This document shows positions 1 through 8,304 of a stretch of DNA of 64,000 nucleotides, one piece after another. Where the stretch lies: assembly GCA_902802815.1 (NCBI GenBank), contig CADCNQ010000011.1, positions 34,867 to 98,866 of the forward strand. The letters are read 5' to 3'. The notes beneath the pieces are model-generated. The model ran no database searches. It worked only from the letters and a program-made list of their open reading frames with translations, and was not told where the DNA came from. The stretch is from an uncultured Bacteroidales bacterium (GTDB lineage Bacteria; Bacteroidota; Bacteroidia; Bacteroidales; Bacteroidaceae). Positions within the stretch are counted from its first letter, which is position 1, and every line of letters starts with the position of its first letter. The position numbers were made by a program, and so were the translations under genes.

Positions 1-718
1 CGGTGGCCTGCGTGCCGGCCGCGTTCTGTATGCGGTAGCTGCCGTTGCTGATGGCCGTACCCTGTATGTTGTTCACCGTCCACCCGTCAGTGTTGGCAAA
101 CATCGTGGGGTTCACGATGCTTGACGTCTTGTCCGCCGACGAGAGAGCGGCGAGGGCAGCCTTAAGTTCCGCCGCAGATGCCACCGTCAGACCTCCCTTT
201 GCTCCGATGGCTGCGATGCGTGCGTTCTCAGCCTCGTCCACGATGGCTATCTGTTCGCTCGCACTCTTCCACTGCCACACGGCTGCGTTCTCCTCGCCGT
301 CCGCCAGCACCAGTGTGCCGTCGTCGTCTATAGCCAGAAACCATCCCTGCTTGGCGTAGCCCACCTGCGAGGCGGTGTAGATGCAGCGCAGCAGTATGCC
401 GCCGTCCTTCTCTATGGCGGCCCATTTGTGGTATGACGATCCGGCACAGTCCAGTCCGCCGGCAACGATGCGCAGATAGCGTCCGAAGTAGTCGCTCATC
501 TGGAATCGCAGATACGTGTATCCGCTGAATTCGGAGGCATAGTCGTCCACCTTTGCACCGCTGTTGGACACAGAGGTGACGCCGTGACTCAGAAACTTGC
601 CCGTCTCAGCGTTGTAGAGATAACCTGTGGCATCTGTCACCGGCAGCGCGGCAAACACCATCACGGGCAGCAACAGCAGCATTGCCGCCAGGCCAAAAAG
701 GGATGTAATTCTTCTCAT
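1..718 (-). CDS. Secreted protein, N-terminal part (runs off left edge)
   Basis: The frame opens with ATG at 716-718 on the minus strand and stays open to the window edge, giving about 239 residues. The N-terminus is a signal peptide: MRR, then a hydrophobic stretch LFGLAAMLLLLPVMVFA, then A-LPVTDATGYLYN. The mature part begins with a segment reading like a ricin-type or lectin-like beta domain ('GYLYNAETGKFLSHG' about residues 32-46, 'GWFLAIDDDGTLVLADG' about 126-142). A short helical linker follows, then the start of another beta-rich domain ('NPTMFANTDGWTVNN'). This layout is common in Bacteroidales surface or exported proteins that bind or cleave glycans, but no catalytic domain is in view, so the function is unknown. 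A -7 box lies about 50 bp upstream. The signal peptide and frame are clear; the family is a guess. Confidence 0.75.
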   Translation of the reverse strand, partial: MRRITSLFGLAAMLLLLPVMVFAALPVTDATGYLYNAETGKFLSHGVTSVSNSGAKVDDYASEFSGYTYLRFQMSDYFGRYLRIVAGGLDCAGSSYHKWAAIEKDGGILLRCIYTASQVGYAKQGWFLAIDDDGTLVLADGEENAAVWQWKSASEQIAIVDEAENARIAAIGAKGGLTVASAAELKAALAALSSADKTSSIVNPTMFANTDGWTVNNIQGTAISNGSYRIQNAAGTQAT

Positions 719-768
719 GATATTATTTATAGGTTTAAAATTCGTGTTTTTCGCAGTAAATCACCTCA

Positions 769-776
769 CAAAAATA
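769..776 (-). promoter_or_regulatory. Putative -7 box for the left-edge secreted protein
   Basis: On the minus strand this reads TATTTTTG, matching the Bacteroidota -7 consensus TAnnTTTG, about 50 bp before the ATG at 718. I see no clear TTTG at the expected -33 position, so this is a moderate call. Confidence 0.5.
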
Positions 777-862
777 CACTTTTTTTTTAAACCACACACT
801 TTTTTCTCCACTTTTTCATCTTCAAATGCCGGAAAAAGGTATTTAAACAATGTAAAATTCAT

Positions 863-952
863 ATTGAATTCATGTTTATCTCATGTTAAACTCTAATTGA
901 AGTCATATCAAACTCTATACGAAGTCATATCGAAGTCATATTGAACTCATGT
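863..952. repeat. Degenerate GAAGTCATAT / GAACTCATG repeats
   Basis: Exact GAAGTCATAT words occur at 899-908, 921-930 and 932-941. They are flanked by related words ATTGAATTCATG (about 863-874) and TTGAACTCATG (about 941-951). The last two exact copies are 11 bp apart. The function is unknown; it may be a degenerate tandem array. Confidence 0.55.
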
Positions 953-1029
953 TCCGTTGAGATTTTTCGCATTACATCATGATTGGCGACTCCAACTTAT
1001 CTGATTATTCTCACATTTCCATGCTTTAT

Positions 1030-1080
1030 CTATCGGGCATCTATCGGGCATCTATCGAGGATGTATCGGGGATGTATCGG
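1030..1080. repeat. 11-bp tandem repeat array, about 4.6 units
   Basis: The units are CTATCGGGCAT (1030-1040), CTATCGGGCAT (1041-1051), CTATCGAGGAT (1052-1062), GTATCGGGGAT (1063-1073) and a partial GTATCGG (1074-1080). The 11-bp period puts every unit on nearly the same face of the helix. Similar tatcggg-type arrays occur in Bacteroidales intergenic DNA. The role is unknown. Confidence 0.8.
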
Positions 1081-1220
1081 AAAAACCCGACTGATAACCG
1101 ACGGAAAACAGAGAGCTGATGCATCTCACCAAAGGACTTCCTGCGCACCGGTCACAGAGAAATATATGCTCAGTTTGAGAACTTTCAACACTAAACAGCA
1201 TACTTTAAACAAAAAAATCG

Positions 1221-1228
1221 TATCTTTG
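1221..1228 (+). promoter_or_regulatory. -7 box for the pectinesterase-GH5 gene
   Basis: TATCTTTG matches TAnnTTTG exactly and ends 8 bp before the ATG at 1237. Transcription would then begin only a few bases upstream of the start codon, giving a near-leaderless message. The -33 element is weak (TTTA around 1203-1206). Confidence 0.6.
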
Positions 1229-1236
1229 CAGCCGTG

Positions 1237-3588
1237 ATGAGAAAAATACGGGGAATCATATCTGTATGTATGGTGTGCTGCAGCATCTGTGCGGCAAAGC
1301 CGGAACGCGGCAACTACGACTTCATCGTGCCGGACAGCGGGAGTTTCACAGAGGCTGTAAACGCAGCAAACCTGCGCCCGGACAAAACGCAGCGCTACCG
1401 CATATTCATCAGGGCCGGAAAGCACCTCAGCAAAGGAGACGGAACGCCCATGAAGGTGACCGCAGACGGAAAGGAAATCACCGTGCCGAGCCCCATCACG
1501 ACACTCACGGCACCCAACACCAGCATCTGCGGGGAGGGAATGGAGCTGTCGCTGATAGAATCCGTGCCCGAATACGAGGGAATAGGCATCACGTCCACAC
1601 TGTTCGTCAAAGGGGCAGACAGCACATACATACAGGGGATGGAACTCTGGTCGAACTTCAACGCAGACCCCAAGGCTTTCGCCAACCGCTCTGTAGCACT
1701 GCGCGAAAGGAGTTGCCGGGGAAACATACTCACGGACGTGTCGCTGAAAAGCAACCAGGACACATACTACACCAACGGCGACGGCACCACATATCTGGAG
1801 CGCTGCAAAGTGCAGGGCACGGTGGACTTCATCTGCGGCGGAGGCACGGTCTACTTCAACCGCTGCGACATAGTGGTGAGGGCGCGCGGAGGCAAAGGAG
1901 ACGTCATCTGCGCTCCGTCCACAGAGACAGGGCGCCACTACGGATACGTATTCAACCGCTGCCGCATCCTTGGAGCAGAGGAGCAGGACAACAGATTCCT
2001 GCTGGGACGTCCCTGGCACAACGAACCGCGGGCCGTATTCCTCCACACAGAGATGCTGCTCACCCCGCATCCGGGCGGATGGACGGAAATGCACGGCACC
2101 CTGCCCCGTCTGTTTGCAGAATACGGAAGCACGGACAGCAACGGAAAACCCACAGACACAGGGAAACGGCGCACACACTACCGTAACAGGGACGGCGAGG
2201 AAACGGCTGCAGCCCACCCCGCCACACTCACACCCGAAGAGGCGGCACAATACACCACCGACGACGTCTTCCCCGGATGGCATCCGGAGAGAAGCACAGA
2301 ACAGGTGATGCCGCCCGCTGTACGCAAAAGCGGAAAGACGCTCTCGTGGGACGACATCCCGGAAGCCTTTCTCTACGCCGTCTGCCGCAACGGCATCGTG
2401 ACGGCATTCACCACGGAACCGCACTACAGGATACCGCGAACCGACGCAAAAGACTCCCGCTACACCGTCCGCTGCGCCAACCGCTACGGAGGACTGGGCC
2501 CGCACAGCGACGAGATTTCCTCCACGACAGAGACAGCACAGGAGGCCGTGAGGAAAATGACAGCGGGATGGAATCTGGGGAACACCCTGGATGCCTTCAA
2601 TGGCAGTATCGGCCGGGGAGCACCTGCAGAACGCTACGAGACATGCTGGGGACAACCCGTCACAGAAGCGTTTCTCATGAAGAAAATGGCGGAAAAGGGG
2701 TTCACCGCAATACGGGTGCCTGTGACGTGGTGGCCGCATATGGATGAAGAAGGAAACGTCGACAGCGCGTGGATGGACCGGGTGGAGACGGTGGTGAAAT
2801 ATGTGCTCGACAACGGCATGTACTGCATCCTCAACGTGCATCACGACACCGGAGCCTCTGCTGAAGCCTGGCTCAAAGCCGACAGCACGAGCTATGCCAC
2901 AAATCACGAAAGGTTCAGGAAACTGTGGACGCAGATAGCCGTCCGCTTCAGGAAATACGGCGGAAAACTGCTCTTCGAGGGCTACAATGAGATGCTGACG
3001 GGCAACAACGCCGGTGCGCAATGGGGCGAACCGAAAAACCTGAAAAACCTCGACGTCGTCAACCGCTATGCGCAGGATTTCGTGAATGCCGTGCGTGCCA
3101 CCGGAGGCAACAACACATACCGCAACCTGATTGTCAACACCTACTCCGGAGCACACACAAAAAACACGCTGGCTGCCTTCAAGGTGCCCGCAGACCCCTG
3201 CGGAAATCAGCAGCACCTGGCCGTAGAGGTGCACACCTACGACCCCTGGAACTGGGTGAACACGGAGAATATGAAATGGACGGCACGCTGCACGAAAGAG
3301 GTGACATGCCTGTTTGACGACATCAACAAAGCGTTTATCAGCAAGGGATATCCCGTCGTCATAGGAGAATACGGCTCCAACGGCGTCAACGAGAAAACCA
3401 TCAACGGGCACTCCGGCAACGCAGAGAAAGCGGAAGCTGGACGTCAGGCTGCCGACATCACACGTCTCTGCAGGAAATACGGCGCAGCAGCATTCTACTG
3501 GATGGGTATCGTGGACGGAAACGACCGCAAGGAAGACTGTTTCAATTTCAGTATGGAACAGGTAGCAGACTCCATCGTGGCGCATTAA
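1237..3588 (+). CDS. Secreted pectin methylesterase (CE8) fused to a GH5 glycoside hydrolase
   Basis: A two-enzyme polypeptide of about 783 residues. After a signal peptide (hydrophobic to about residue 20, ending near CAAKPERG) comes a right-handed beta-helix pectinesterase domain (about 25-320). Its usual catalytic residues are present: Asp175 in NQDTYY, Asp197 in VDFICG and Arg258 in GRPW, with spacing like characterised bacterial enzymes. A fibronectin-III-like module (about 350-425) links it to a GH5 barrel (about 440-783) that starts GWNLGNTLDA. That barrel has the likely acid/base Glu585 in FEGYNEM and nucleophile Glu711 in VIGEYGS. CE8 de-esterifies homogalacturonan; GH5 cleaves beta-glucans or related backbones, and the exact substrate cannot be read here. 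GTG at 1234 is an alternative start. It lies upstream of an S9 peptidase and a GH127/146 enzyme, consistent with pectin-rich cell-wall breakdown. Confidence 0.93.
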   Translation: MRKIRGIISVCMVCCSICAAKPERGNYDFIVPDSGSFTEAVNAANLRPDKTQRYRIFIRAGKHLSKGDGTPMKVTADGKEITVPSPITTLTAPNTSICGEGMELSLIESVPEYEGIGITSTLFVKGADSTYIQGMELWSNFNADPKAFANRSVALRERSCRGNILTDVSLKSNQDTYYTNGDGTTYLERCKVQGTVDFICGGGTVYFNRCDIVVRARGGKGDVICAPSTETGRHYGYVFNRCRILGAEEQDNRFLLGRPWHNEPRAVFLHTEMLLTPHPGGWTEMHGTLPRLFAEYGSTDSNGKPTDTGKRRTHYRNRDGEETAAAHPATLTPEEAAQYTTDDVFPGWHPERSTEQVMPPAVRKSGKTLSWDDIPEAFLYAVCRNGIVTAFTTEPHYRIPRTDAKDSRYTVRCANRYGGLGPHSDEISSTTETAQEAVRKMTAGWNLGNTLDAFNGSIGRGAPAERYETCWGQPVTEAFLMKKMAEKGFTAIRVPVTWWPHMDEEGNVDSAWMDRVETVVKYVLDNGMYCILNVHHDTGASAEAWLKADSTSYATNHERFRKLWTQIAVRFRKYGGKLLFEGYNEMLTGNNAGAQWGEPKNLKNLDVVNRYAQDFVNAVRATGGNNTYRNLIVNTYSGAHTKNTLAAFKVPADPCGNQQHLAVEVHTYDPWNWVNTENMKWTARCTKEVTCLFDDINKAFISKGYPVVIGEYGSNGVNEKTINGHSGNAEKAEAGRQAADITRLCRKYGAAAFYWMGIVDGNDRKEDCFNFSMEQVADSIVAH

Positions 3589-3637
3589 AAAACCTTAAAC
3601 TTTAAACTCCAAACTCTAAACTTTCAACTAATTTCCG

Positions 3638-3645
3638 TACCTTTG
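3638..3645 (+). promoter_or_regulatory. -7 box for the S9 peptidase / GH127 operon
   Basis: TACCTTTG matches TAnnTTTG and lies 28 bp before the ATG at 3674. It sits just after a run of degenerate 'aaactttaaactc' repeats (3595-3630). Confidence 0.6.
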
Positions 3646-3673
3646 CATGTAAATAATGTAAAAGTACGACGAA

Positions 3674-5740
3674 ATGAGACGTTTATGGCTTATCAGCGGC
3701 CTGACAGCTATACAGGCGGCAGCCTTTGCGCAAGGTGCCATAGAAGACTACCAGAGAGCCTACGGGCTGTATGAAAAATGCAAACCCGCGCTGGTGAGCG
3801 GATGGGTGAGCAACGTGAAGTGGACAAGCGACTCTACATACGAACTGCAGTACTACTCCGACCCCGCACCCCAGCGCCCGAGAAACCAGCAGAACCCGCG
3901 CATGCAGGACTACGCCACAAAACAGGGTCCGCAGAAACTGGAGCGCCACTGGATGAACGAGGACAGCGAGCGCTGGGGCACACCCGCCCTCTCGCCCGAC
4001 AGCACGATGAAGGCGTATATCAAAAACGACAACATCTACGTGTCGAAAACCGACGGCAGCCAGGAACGCGCACTCTCGACGGACGGCACGCTGGGCGCAT
4101 ACTACAGCACACGAATACAATGGAGCCCCGACGGAAAATACGTGGCAGCATGCCGCATACACCCCGTCAGCCAGAAGAGATACGTCTACTACGTGGAGTC
4201 GTCGCCCAAGACACAGCTCCAGCCCATACTCCACCAGCAGGAATACGCCAAGCCCGGCGACGAGCGCACACAGAAGACACCCTGCATCTTCGAGGTGAAG
4301 ACCGGCAGAGCCGTCATTCCCGACAACACGCTCTTCTCACAGCAGTACGACCTGTGGGGACCCGAGTGGCTGGAGGACGGCAGGACACTCGTGTTCGAAT
4401 ACAACGAGAGAGGTCACAAGGTGTTCCGCGTGCTGGCTCTCGACGCTGAGACGGGCGAAGTGCGCACCGTCATCGAGGAGACAAGCAAGACGTTCGTGAA
4501 CTACAGCCGACACTTCCGCCACAACCTCAAAGGAGGCGAGCGGATGATATGGATGAGCGAGCGCGACAACTGGAACCATCTCTACCTCTACGACGTGAAG
4601 AAAGGCAAGGTGGAGCGCCAGTTGACGAAGGGAGAATGGGTGGTAAGACAAGTTCTACGAGTGGATGAAGAAAAAGGACTTATATTCTTCACTGCAAGCG
4701 GATTAAACAAAGACGAAGACCCGTATCATGTGCACTATTGCGTGGTGGGAATCGACGGCAAGGGTATGCGCGACCTCACTCCCGAAAGGGCTAATCACAA
4801 GGCCGTGTTCAACGAGAGCTACACCCGTTTCGTGGACACCTATTCACGCGCCGACCTGGCACCCGTGACGGTGCTTCGCGACATGAACGGAACGGGCGGT
4901 GCGACGGTGCTGGCTCGCGCCGACATATCGAAGATAGAGGCCAACGGATGGAAGGCTCCCGAGATATTCACAGCTCCCGGACGTGACGGCAAGACACCGA
5001 TGTGGGGACTCATCTACCGTCCCACGAATTTCGACCCGTCACGCTCCTATCCTATCATAGAATACATCTATTCGGGCCCCGGCGACGCCTACGTGCCGAA
5101 GAGTTTCCAGTCGTACAACGGATATATATCCTCGCTGGCCGAACTCGGATTCATCGTGGTGCAGCTCGACGCGATGGGCACCTCATACAGAGGCAAGGCT
5201 TTTGAAGAAGTGTGCTACAAGAACCTGAAGGATGCCGGCCTGCCCGACCGCATCGAATGGATAAAGGCTGCTGCAAAGCGCTATCCGTATATGGACATCG
5301 ACCGCGTGGGCATCTACGGATGCTCGGCCGGCGGACAGGAGAGCACTACGGCTGTACTGCTGCACGGAGACTTCTACAAGGCTGCATTCTCCGCATGCGG
5401 ATGCCACGACAACAGGATGGACAAGATTTGGTGGAACGAGCAGTGGATGGGATATCCCGTAGACTCCAGCTACGTGGAATGCTCCAACGTGGAGAACGCC
5501 CACCTGCTGGAACGCCCGCTGATGCTCCTTGTGGGCGAACTGGACGACAATGTGGATCCGGCCAGTACGATGCAGGTGGTGAACGCACTGGTGAAAGCCG
5601 GCAAGGACTTCGAGCTCGTAGTGCTCCCCGGCGAACATCACACAATGGGCGGCAGCTACGGAGAACACAAGCGCTACGACTTCTTCGTGAAGAATCTGAT
5701 GGGAGTGAATCCTCCCAAGTGGAACGACCTGAAGAAATAA
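3674..5740 (+). CDS. Exported dipeptidyl-peptidase IV-like serine peptidase (family S9)
   Basis: A 688-residue protein of the prolyl oligopeptidase S9 class, of which DPP-IV is the type. A signal peptide (to about residue 20, ending IQAAAFAQG) is followed by a beta-propeller region (about 30-440, with TD-box-like repeats such as 'ALSPDSTMKAYIKNDNIYV' and 'WSPDGKYVA') and a C-terminal alpha/beta hydrolase domain. The nucleophile is Ser551 in YGCSAGG; Asp624 or Asp625 in GELDDNVDP and His655 or His656 in GEHHTMGG complete the triad. These enzymes usually remove X-Pro or X-Ala dipeptides in the periplasm. The GH127/146 gene follows 3 bp after the stop, so they are probably co-transcribed. Length is normal for the family. 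Specificity cannot be fixed from sequence alone. Confidence 0.92.
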   Translation: MRRLWLISGLTAIQAAAFAQGAIEDYQRAYGLYEKCKPALVSGWVSNVKWTSDSTYELQYYSDPAPQRPRNQQNPRMQDYATKQGPQKLERHWMNEDSERWGTPALSPDSTMKAYIKNDNIYVSKTDGSQERALSTDGTLGAYYSTRIQWSPDGKYVAACRIHPVSQKRYVYYVESSPKTQLQPILHQQEYAKPGDERTQKTPCIFEVKTGRAVIPDNTLFSQQYDLWGPEWLEDGRTLVFEYNERGHKVFRVLALDAETGEVRTVIEETSKTFVNYSRHFRHNLKGGERMIWMSERDNWNHLYLYDVKKGKVERQLTKGEWVVRQVLRVDEEKGLIFFTASGLNKDEDPYHVHYCVVGIDGKGMRDLTPERANHKAVFNESYTRFVDTYSRADLAPVTVLRDMNGTGGATVLARADISKIEANGWKAPEIFTAPGRDGKTPMWGLIYRPTNFDPSRSYPIIEYIYSGPGDAYVPKSFQSYNGYISSLAELGFIVVQLDAMGTSYRGKAFEEVCYKNLKDAGLPDRIEWIKAAAKRYPYMDIDRVGIYGCSAGGQESTTAVLLHGDFYKAAFSACGCHDNRMDKIWWNEQWMGYPVDSSYVECSNVENAHLLERPLMLLVGELDDNVDPASTMQVVNALVKAGKDFELVVLPGEHHTMGGSYGEHKRYDFFVKNLMGVNPPKWNDLKK

Positions 5741-5743
5741 GCG

Positions 5744-8299
5744 ATGAGAAGACTGCTGACCTCGATACTACTGTTCACCGGCCTGCTGCAGGGACTTTCC
5801 GCCCGGGAGGATATACGTCTCACCACAGAGGAAGGCACCGTAGCGATGCTCCCCGCCGCTGTGTGGAACGGCAAGGAATGGAAGCAGGTGAAATGGAGCA
5901 ACAGCGCACGACACACAGAGGAGGAAGAAGCTGCACTGAAGGCCGGAAGCGAGTATGACGTGGAGGGCATCATTCTGGGAAGCGACCGGACGGTGACGGC
6001 ACATGTCACAGTGACAAAAAAAGCCGCCAAGCCGCTCATACCCACAATAAAGGCCCGTCCCCTGCCGCTCGGCTGCGTACAGCTCACTGGCGACAACATA
6101 CTCACACGCAACCGCGACCGCGACATAGCACTGCTGCTCTCACTGGACGTGTCGCAGCAACTCTACAACTACTACGACACATACGGACTCCCCACGGAAG
6201 GAATGACCGTATCGGACGGATGGGATTCGCCCACCACAAAACTCAAGGGACACGGCACCGGTCACTGGCTCTCGGCGCTGGCTCTGGCCTACGCATCGAC
6301 AGCCGACGAGGCACACAGGGCACAGCACAATGCCCTGCTGGAAAGGATGCGCACGGCTGTGAAGACAATGCGTATGTGTCAGGAGCGCACCTTCGTGTGG
6401 AGCGACTCGCTGGGACGATACTTCGAGGCACGCGACCTGCTGCCCGGAGAATCACTTCAGGAGGCGCAGGGCACATGGGAGGCCTTCAATGCATACAAGA
6501 AAGACTACCGCCACTACGGATACGGATACATCAATGCCATACCCGCACAGCATTGCGCACTGATTGAGGCTTTCCGTCCCTACAACAACGAGAAATGGGT
6601 GTGGGCCCCCTACTACACCGTACACAAACAGCTGGCAGGACTCTGCGACATAGCGGAATACGTGGACGACAAGGAGGTGGCCGCAACGGCTCTCAGCGTG
6701 GCACGCGACATGGGCCTGTGGGTATGGAACCGTCTGCACTACCGCACCACAGCGGAGCAGCGCGCCAGGATGTGGAATATGTATATCGCGGGTGAAGTGG
6801 GCGGTATGCAGGAAGTGCTCGCAAGGTTGGCATCGCTCGTGCCCGCGGAGAAGCAGCGCTTCACAGAGACCGCCGCATATTTCGACGCACCCGTCTTCTA
6901 CGAGCCTCTCTCAAAGGGTATTGACGACATACGCACACGCCACGCAAACCAGCACATACCGATGATAACAGGTGCGCTCCGCCTCTACGGAGAGAACGGT
7001 CAGGCGTACTACTACAACATAGCATCCAACTTCTGGGACCTGCTGCAGGGACGCTACATCTACGCGCCCGGAGGAGTGGGCAACGGCGAGATGTTCCGCC
7101 AACCGTACGCACAGATGGTGAGCATGCTGCCCCACCCCAATATCAATGAGACGTGCTGCGCATACAATCTCATGAAACTCTCACGCGACCTTGCCTGCTA
7201 CCGTCCCGACGACGCACGTTATATGGATTACGCAGAGCGGCTGCTGTCGAATCAGATTGTAGGTTCGCTCTCACCGGAGCGCTGGGCCGTCTGCTACCAG
7301 TATGCCGTAGGTGCGGACGCAGAGAAGCCCTTCGGCAACGAGACTCCGCAGGCCACCTGCTGCGGCGGTACGGGAGTGGAGAACCACGTGCGCTATCAGG
7401 AATGCTGCTACTATACGGGCGGCGACACACTGTGGGTGAATCTCTATCTGCCCACGCTGGCCGTGTGGAAGGAGAAGGGAATGACTGTCAGCATGGAAGG
7501 CACATGGCCGATGGAAAGCGCTTCGCTCAGCATCCGCAGCGAACTGCCCGTCACAGTAAAACTGCGCGTCCCCTATTGGGCCACAAAGGGATTCCGCGTA
7601 AGTATCAACGGCAAGAAACTGAAAGGGAAAGCACAACCCTCCTCCTATATCGAACTGCCCTCGCGGAAATGGGAAGAAGGCGACACCGTAACTGTCGAGA
7701 TGCCGTTCTCCGAACATCTGTGCTACGGCCCCGACCCCGTGGACGGCGAATGGCTGGCATGCCACATGAGAGGTCCGCTGGCAATGGTGACACAGGACGG
7801 AGGCAACAGTTTCCTGCCCGACTACCTGTATCAGGGAAAGGCCACCCATTATCTGAAGGCCGGAACCGTGAAGACGAAACACGGAGGCGACGTGAAGAGG
7901 ACGGCTTTGGTGGACGCCCTCACACTGGCACGCGAGCGTTGGGAACACGGGGAACAGTGGGCTCCGCACGGATTGCGACGCCTCACACGCCAGATGAGAG
8001 AGAGTGAGAACGTGCTCTCCAACCCCTCTGCCACACAGGAACAGATAGATGCACAGGCATCCACACTCTCCGTGATACTCAACGGCATGCGTCCCTCCAC
8101 TCTTGCCGAACCGGAAGATGTGGCTTCGCTGCAGGAGAGAGTGAAGAAACTTCGCGCAGAGGGAACACCCGGCGAGGCACTCAATGAGGCTCTTGAATAC
8201 GCAGAGATGGTGATACGCTACGTCATCGACGGAAGCGGCACACACGACTTGATACACAAGGCAGAAGAAAAACTCCTGCCGTTTGAGCATAAAAGGTAA
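5744..8299 (+). CDS. Exported beta-L-arabinofuranosidase, GH127/GH146 (DUF1680)
   Basis: An 851-residue protein with a short signal peptide (to about residue 20, LLQGLSA-RED). An Ig-like N-terminal module (about 25-100) precedes the long alpha/alpha-barrel catalytic domain. Family hallmarks are GHGTGHWLSALALAYAS, WAPYYTVHKQLAGL and HANQHIP. The zinc-cysteine site is Glu469-Thr-Cys471 (NETCCAYNLMKL) plus Cys539-Cys540 (TCCGGTG). In the characterised Bifidobacterium enzyme HypBA1 the equivalent E-x-C and C-C residues bind zinc and one cysteine is the nucleophile. Such enzymes release beta-L-arabinofuranose from plant glycans. The C-terminal ~90 residues form an extra helical module. It follows the S9 peptidase by 3 bp and precedes the acyl-CoA ligase by 5 bp, suggesting one transcript. 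GH127 and GH146 cannot be separated by eye. Confidence 0.92.
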   Translation: MRRLLTSILLFTGLLQGLSAREDIRLTTEEGTVAMLPAAVWNGKEWKQVKWSNSARHTEEEEAALKAGSEYDVEGIILGSDRTVTAHVTVTKKAAKPLIPTIKARPLPLGCVQLTGDNILTRNRDRDIALLLSLDVSQQLYNYYDTYGLPTEGMTVSDGWDSPTTKLKGHGTGHWLSALALAYASTADEAHRAQHNALLERMRTAVKTMRMCQERTFVWSDSLGRYFEARDLLPGESLQEAQGTWEAFNAYKKDYRHYGYGYINAIPAQHCALIEAFRPYNNEKWVWAPYYTVHKQLAGLCDIAEYVDDKEVAATALSVARDMGLWVWNRLHYRTTAEQRARMWNMYIAGEVGGMQEVLARLASLVPAEKQRFTETAAYFDAPVFYEPLSKGIDDIRTRHANQHIPMITGALRLYGENGQAYYYNIASNFWDLLQGRYIYAPGGVGNGEMFRQPYAQMVSMLPHPNINETCCAYNLMKLSRDLACYRPDDARYMDYAERLLSNQIVGSLSPERWAVCYQYAVGADAEKPFGNETPQATCCGGTGVENHVRYQECCYYTGGDTLWVNLYLPTLAVWKEKGMTVSMEGTWPMESASLSIRSELPVTVKLRVPYWATKGFRVSINGKKLKGKAQPSSYIELPSRKWEEGDTVTVEMPFSEHLCYGPDPVDGEWLACHMRGPLAMVTQDGGNSFLPDYLYQGKATHYLKAGTVKTKHGGDVKRTALVDALTLARERWEHGEQWAPHGLRRLTRQMRESENVLSNPSATQEQIDAQASTLSVILNGMRPSTLAEPEDVASLQERVKKLRAEGTPGEALNEALEYAEMVIRYVIDGSGTHDLIHKAEEKLLPFEHKR

Positions 8300-8304
8300 A
8301 AAGA

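Larger units (their letters stand above)
719..1236. other. 518-bp divergent intergenic region
   Basis: No convincing gene lies between the divergent starts of the left-edge secreted protein and the pectinesterase-GH5 gene. The region holds a -7 box for each gene, an A+T-rich stretch with repeated GAAGTCATAT-like words, and an 11-bp tandem repeat array, each listed separately. Open frames crossing it have no ribosome-binding context and low-complexity translations. Confidence 0.6.

Noticed and set aside
1126..3585. An 819-codon open frame on the minus strand opposite the pectinesterase-GH5 gene
   Set aside because: Its translation is Cys/His/Val-rich with no domain, and it mirrors the codon bias of the plus-strand gene, whose catalytic motifs are complete.
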